A stretch of DNA of 64,000 nt from Pseudomonadota bacterium. GTDB taxonomy: Bacteria > Pseudomonadota > Alphaproteobacteria > Rhizobiales > Pleomorphomonadaceae. Position 1 is the stretch's first letter, and each line of letters begins with the position of its first letter. Made by a program: the position numbers and the translations under genes. Under the pieces are notes generated by a model that was given only the letters and a program-made list of their open reading frames with translations, did no database searches and was not told the origin of the DNA. The DNA lies in NCBI GenBank assembly GCA_023436885.1, contig JAEZHI010000007.1, forward strand, positions 124,001 to 188,000, in the 5' to 3' direction. Of the stretch, positions 61,259 through 64,000 are shown one piece after another.

Positions 61259-62620
61259 ATGTCCGCCTCTTCGTCCATTGCCTCTGACATGCGCCAGCGC
61301 CTTAACTTTCACGCGGTCGACAACGGCGTCGCGACCACTCTCCGAGAACACCGGGCCTACATTTCCAGCATCCTTGCCGAGGGCATCGAAGCCTTTTACC
61401 GGCATGTTTCCAGCTTTCCTGAGACCAAGCGCTTCTTCAACTCGCCCGACCATATGGCTCATGCCAAGGCGGCGCAGCTGAAGCATTGGGAGCGCGTGCT
61501 TGAGGCCCGCTTCGATGATGCCTACTTCCAGTCGGTGTCCAAGATCGGCGAGACCCACCACCGGATCGGCTTGTCGCCGACATGGTATATCGGCGGCTAT
61601 GATTTTCTTCTCACGACGCTGATTGGCCGGATCAACAAGGATTACTCCGGCGGCCTCCTGAAAGGCGGGCGTGAGGAGACACGTCTCAAACTGCTGCAAG
61701 CGCTCAGCAAGGCCGTCATGGTCGACATGGACTTTGCCATCTCCGTCTACATCGATGCAGAGCGGGCCGCCCGGCACAATCTCATCGACCGCGTCACCGA
61801 AGAGTTTGAGTCGTCGGTCGGCGCCATCGCCGATCAGGTGCTCTCTTCGGCCAAGGACATGGCTGCGCTGACGCGAGATCTCGATCAGTCTACCGATCGA
61901 GCCGCAGAACGCGCCAAGAGCGTGACGCATGGCGCCGAGACGGCATCTGCCAACGTCGCGACGGTTGCCGCCGCCACCGAAGAACTGAGCGGGTCGGTCA
62001 CAGAAATCACGCGCCAAGTTGCGGAATCGAGCCGTGTCGCTGCAGAAGCTGCCGCCGACGCTCTTCGGACTTCCACGCAGATCAAGGAACTTTCCGAAGC
62101 CGCCAAGAAGATTGGCGACGTCGTCGATCTGATCGACAACATCGCCTCGCAAACCAATCTGCTGGCGCTCAACGCGACGATCGAGGCTGCCCGCGCCGGC
62201 GAGGCCGGCAAGGGCTTTGCGGTCGTCGCCGCCGAGGTCAAGCAGCTTGCTGATCAAACTGCCAAGGCCACATCGACCATTGCCGACCAGATCAATGGCA
62301 TCCAGTCATCGACCCAACAGTCGGTCGAGGCCATCAATGCCATTTCCGGTGTCATTGGTCGCCTCAGCGAGATTTCCAACGTCATCGCTGCCTCCGTCGA
62401 AGAACAGGGAACGGCCACGCTCGATATTTCGCGCAACCTCAATCAGGCATCGAGCAGCACGGCCGAGGTGACGGAGCATATCGAAGGCGTGTCTCAGGCC
62501 AACGCTGCGGCGGTCGCCGCGACTGAACGCATGAAGAGCGGATCGAGCGAACTCGGCGAGACGTGTGCCCGTCTTCGGTCCGAGATCAAGGGCTTCCTGG
62601 CCAAGGTAAGGGCTGCCTGA
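61259..62620 (+). CDS. Globin-coupled methyl-accepting chemotaxis protein (HemAT-like)
   Basis: The 453-residue soluble protein joins an N-terminal protoglobin-type sensor (about 20-175) to a chemoreceptor signalling domain. In the globin part, HHRIGLSPTWYIGGYDFLLT contains the likely proximal His. The signalling tip has DLIDNIASQTNLLALNATIE and AARAGEAGKGFAVVAAEVKQ. No transmembrane helix is visible, so it should act in the cytoplasm as an oxygen sensor for taxis. AAAGGA lies 8 bases before ATG 61259. A strong terminator follows. Confidence 0.93.
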   Translation: MSASSSIASDMRQRLNFHAVDNGVATTLREHRAYISSILAEGIEAFYRHVSSFPETKRFFNSPDHMAHAKAAQLKHWERVLEARFDDAYFQSVSKIGETHHRIGLSPTWYIGGYDFLLTTLIGRINKDYSGGLLKGGREETRLKLLQALSKAVMVDMDFAISVYIDAERAARHNLIDRVTEEFESSVGAIADQVLSSAKDMAALTRDLDQSTDRAAERAKSVTHGAETASANVATVAAATEELSGSVTEITRQVAESSRVAAEAAADALRTSTQIKELSEAAKKIGDVVDLIDNIASQTNLLALNATIEAARAGEAGKGFAVVAAEVKQLADQTAKATSTIADQINGIQSSTQQSVEAINAISGVIGRLSEISNVIAASVEEQGTATLDISRNLNQASSSTAEVTEHIEGVSQANAAAVAATERMKSGSSELGETCARLRSEIKGFLAKVRAA

Positions 62621-62641
62621 CAAGGCAACCAGGCTTCCAAT

Positions 62642-62684
62642 GGGCGGCGGCGAACGCTTTGCGGCGCCGCCGCCCTTGCTTTTT
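62642..62684 (+). terminator. Rho-independent terminator after the chemoreceptor gene
   Basis: GGGCGGCGGCG and CGCCGCCGCCC form perfect 11-bp arms with a 12-base loop. They are followed by TTGCTTTTT, 22 bases after the stop codon. Confidence 0.85.
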
Positions 62685-62740
62685 CCACAAAACGGTCCCA
62701 TCCGTCAGGCAATATATCTTTCCCTGAGATGGATCGAACC

Positions 62741-64000
62741 ATGCCCGCCTATCGTTCCCGCACCTCTACACACGGCCGCAACATGGCCGGCGCCCGCGGC
62801 CTGTGGCGCGCCACAGGCGTCAAGGAAAGCGACTTCGGCAAGCCGATCATCGCCGTCGTCAACTCCTTCACACAGTTCGTGCCGGGTCATGTGCACCTCA
62901 AGGATCTCGGACAACTGGTTGCCCGCGAGATCGAGAAGGCCGGCGGCCTCGCCAAGGAATTCAACACCATCGCCGTCGATGACGGTATCGCCATGGGCCA
63001 CGACGGCATGCTCTATTCACTGCCATCGCGCGATCTGATCGCCGATAGCGTCGAGTACATGGTCAATGCCCATTGCGCTGACGCCATGGTCTGCATCTCG
63101 AACTGCGACAAGATCACGCCCGGCATGCTGCTGGCGGCGATGCGTCTCAACATCCCTGCCGTGTTCGTTTCCGGCGGTCCGATGGAAGCCGGAAAGGTCT
63201 TGCTGTCGACGGGCGTTACCAAGTCCGTCGACCTGATCGACGCGATGGTCGCAGCTGCCGACGACAAGGTGTCGGATGCCGATGTCAAGTCCTACGAGCG
63301 GTCCGCCTGCCCGACCTGCGGTTCGTGCTCGGGCATGTTCACGGCCAACTCGATGAACTGCCTGACCGAAGCTCTCGGCCTCAGCCTGCCCGGCAACGGC
63401 TCGACGCTCGCGACCCATGCCGACCGCAAGGCACTGTTCCTGAAGGCGGGTCAGCTGATCGTCGATCTCTGCAAGCGCTACTACGAGGGTAACGACGAAA
63501 GCGTTCTGCCGCGTTCGATCGCGTCCTTCGCGGCCTTCGAAAACGCCATGACGCTCGACATCTCGATGGGCGGCTCGACCAACACCGTGCTGCACCTCCT
63601 GGCCGCCGCCCAGGAGGCCGGCGTCGACTTCACCATGGCCGACATCGATCGTCTCAGCCGTCGTGTGCCCTGCCTTTCCAAGGTAGCGCCGGCCGTGGCC
63701 GACATCCACATGGAAGACGTTCATCGAGCCGGAGGCATTTTCGGTCTGCTCGGCGAGCTCGACCGCGCCGGCCTTCTCAATACCGACGTGCCGACCGTCC
63801 ATACGCCGACCCTGAAGGCGGCGATCGCCGAGTGGGATATCGTTCAGTCCAACTCGGAGACCGTGCGCAAATTCTTCCTGGCCGCGCCGGGCGGCGTGCC
63901 GTCGCTTGAAGCTTTCAGTCAGGATCGTCGGTGGGACGAGCTCGACCTCGACCGCAAGAAGGGCGTCATCCGTTCGGTGGAGAACGCCTATTCCAAGGAT
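62741..64000 (+). CDS. ilvD: Dihydroxy-acid dehydratase, 3' part missing
   Basis: IlvD dehydrates dihydroxy acids in valine, isoleucine and pantothenate synthesis. The 420 codons present start MPAYRSRTSTHGRNMAGARG, the usual start in related bacteria. They include VNSFTQFVPGHVHLKDLG, the iron-sulfur cysteines in ISNCDKITPGML and ACPTCGSCSGMFTANSMN, and GGSTNTVLHLLA. The gene leaves the window at its 3' end, so about a third is not visible. ATG 62729 is in frame and would add 4 residues. Confidence 0.97.
   Translation, partial: MPAYRSRTSTHGRNMAGARGLWRATGVKESDFGKPIIAVVNSFTQFVPGHVHLKDLGQLVAREIEKAGGLAKEFNTIAVDDGIAMGHDGMLYSLPSRDLIADSVEYMVNAHCADAMVCISNCDKITPGMLLAAMRLNIPAVFVSGGPMEAGKVLLSTGVTKSVDLIDAMVAAADDKVSDADVKSYERSACPTCGSCSGMFTANSMNCLTEALGLSLPGNGSTLATHADRKALFLKAGQLIVDLCKRYYEGNDESVLPRSIASFAAFENAMTLDISMGGSTNTVLHLLAAAQEAGVDFTMADIDRLSRRVPCLSKVAPAVADIHMEDVHRAGGIFGLLGELDRAGLLNTDVPTVHTPTLKAAIAEWDIVQSNSETVRKFFLAAPGGVPSLEAFSQDRRWDELDLDRKKGVIRSVENAYSKD

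Noticed and set aside
1..64000. CRISPR arrays, insertion sequences, prophage or attachment sites
   Set aside because: No regularly spaced repeats, transposase or integrase frames, or terminal inverted repeats were found; the tRNA-Arg gene has no repeated 3' end nearby.

Overview
The window looks like chromosomal DNA of a GC-rich alphaproteobacterium, most likely of the Hyphomicrobiales (Rhizobiales). This rests on the order rpmH-rnpA-yidC-engB-argB, rhizobial-type DapD/DapE, PurU and IlvD proteins, and an intergenic element of a type I remember from many Rhizobiales genomes (7162-7215). A complete mannitol PTS, molybdenum genes and an E. coli-like purine-catabolism cluster suggest a facultatively fermentative relative (Pleomorphomonadaceae would fit), but that is inference. 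No insertion sequence, prophage, CRISPR array or replication origin was seen.

Layout. 1-15.2 kb is mostly housekeeping: a Tat-exported glucan biosynthesis protein (cut by the left edge), recD2, a lone glgB, dapE and dapD, a DEAD-box helicase with a DbpA-type RNA-binding domain, a HAD nucleotidase, and argB, engB, yidC, rnpA, rpmH with a strong promoter. 15.6-17.1 kb is an orphan sensor kinase. 17.1-28.9 kb is a sugar-phosphate block on the minus strand: mtlA, mtlD, an EIIA(Glc)-HPr-EI fusion, an AraC-type regulator, a ROK regulator and nagB, preceded by glmS and an orphan fructose-type EIIB. Mannitol, glucosamine-6-phosphate and the GlmS reaction all meet at fructose-6-phosphate.

29.1-30.2 kb holds a tRNA-Arg(ACG) and a small membrane protein. 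30.2-41.3 kb is the most distinctive region. An RpiR regulator is divergent from a tight seven-gene operon: diaminopropionate ammonia-lyase, an M20 carbamoylase, a nitrilase-family carbamoylase, a YgfK-like iron-sulfur protein, a fused [2Fe-2S]-molybdenum hydroxylase (XdhD-like), an SsnA-like amidohydrolase and a fructose-6-phosphate aldolase-like transaldolase. It resembles the purine/uric-acid catabolic cluster of E. coli and gut anaerobes, but YgfK lacks its central flavin/NAD(P)H module, the YgeY/HyuA positions are filled by other hydrolases, and no FAD subunit is present.

41.3-64 kb is mixed: a MASE1-PAS-GGDEF-EAL protein, purU, modABC behind a near-perfect ModE box, an AI-2E family permease, a GH1 beta-glucosidase with a possible LacI-type operator, small hypothetical proteins, an isolated FlgC-like protein, a DUF4432 protein, a HerA-like ATPase, mogA, a cold-shock gene with a possible structured leader, cytochrome b561, tex, a cupin, a globin-coupled chemoreceptor and the start of ilvD (cut by the right edge). 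Molybdate uptake (modABC), cofactor insertion (mogA) and the molybdenum hydroxylase lie within 20 kb and may be functionally linked.
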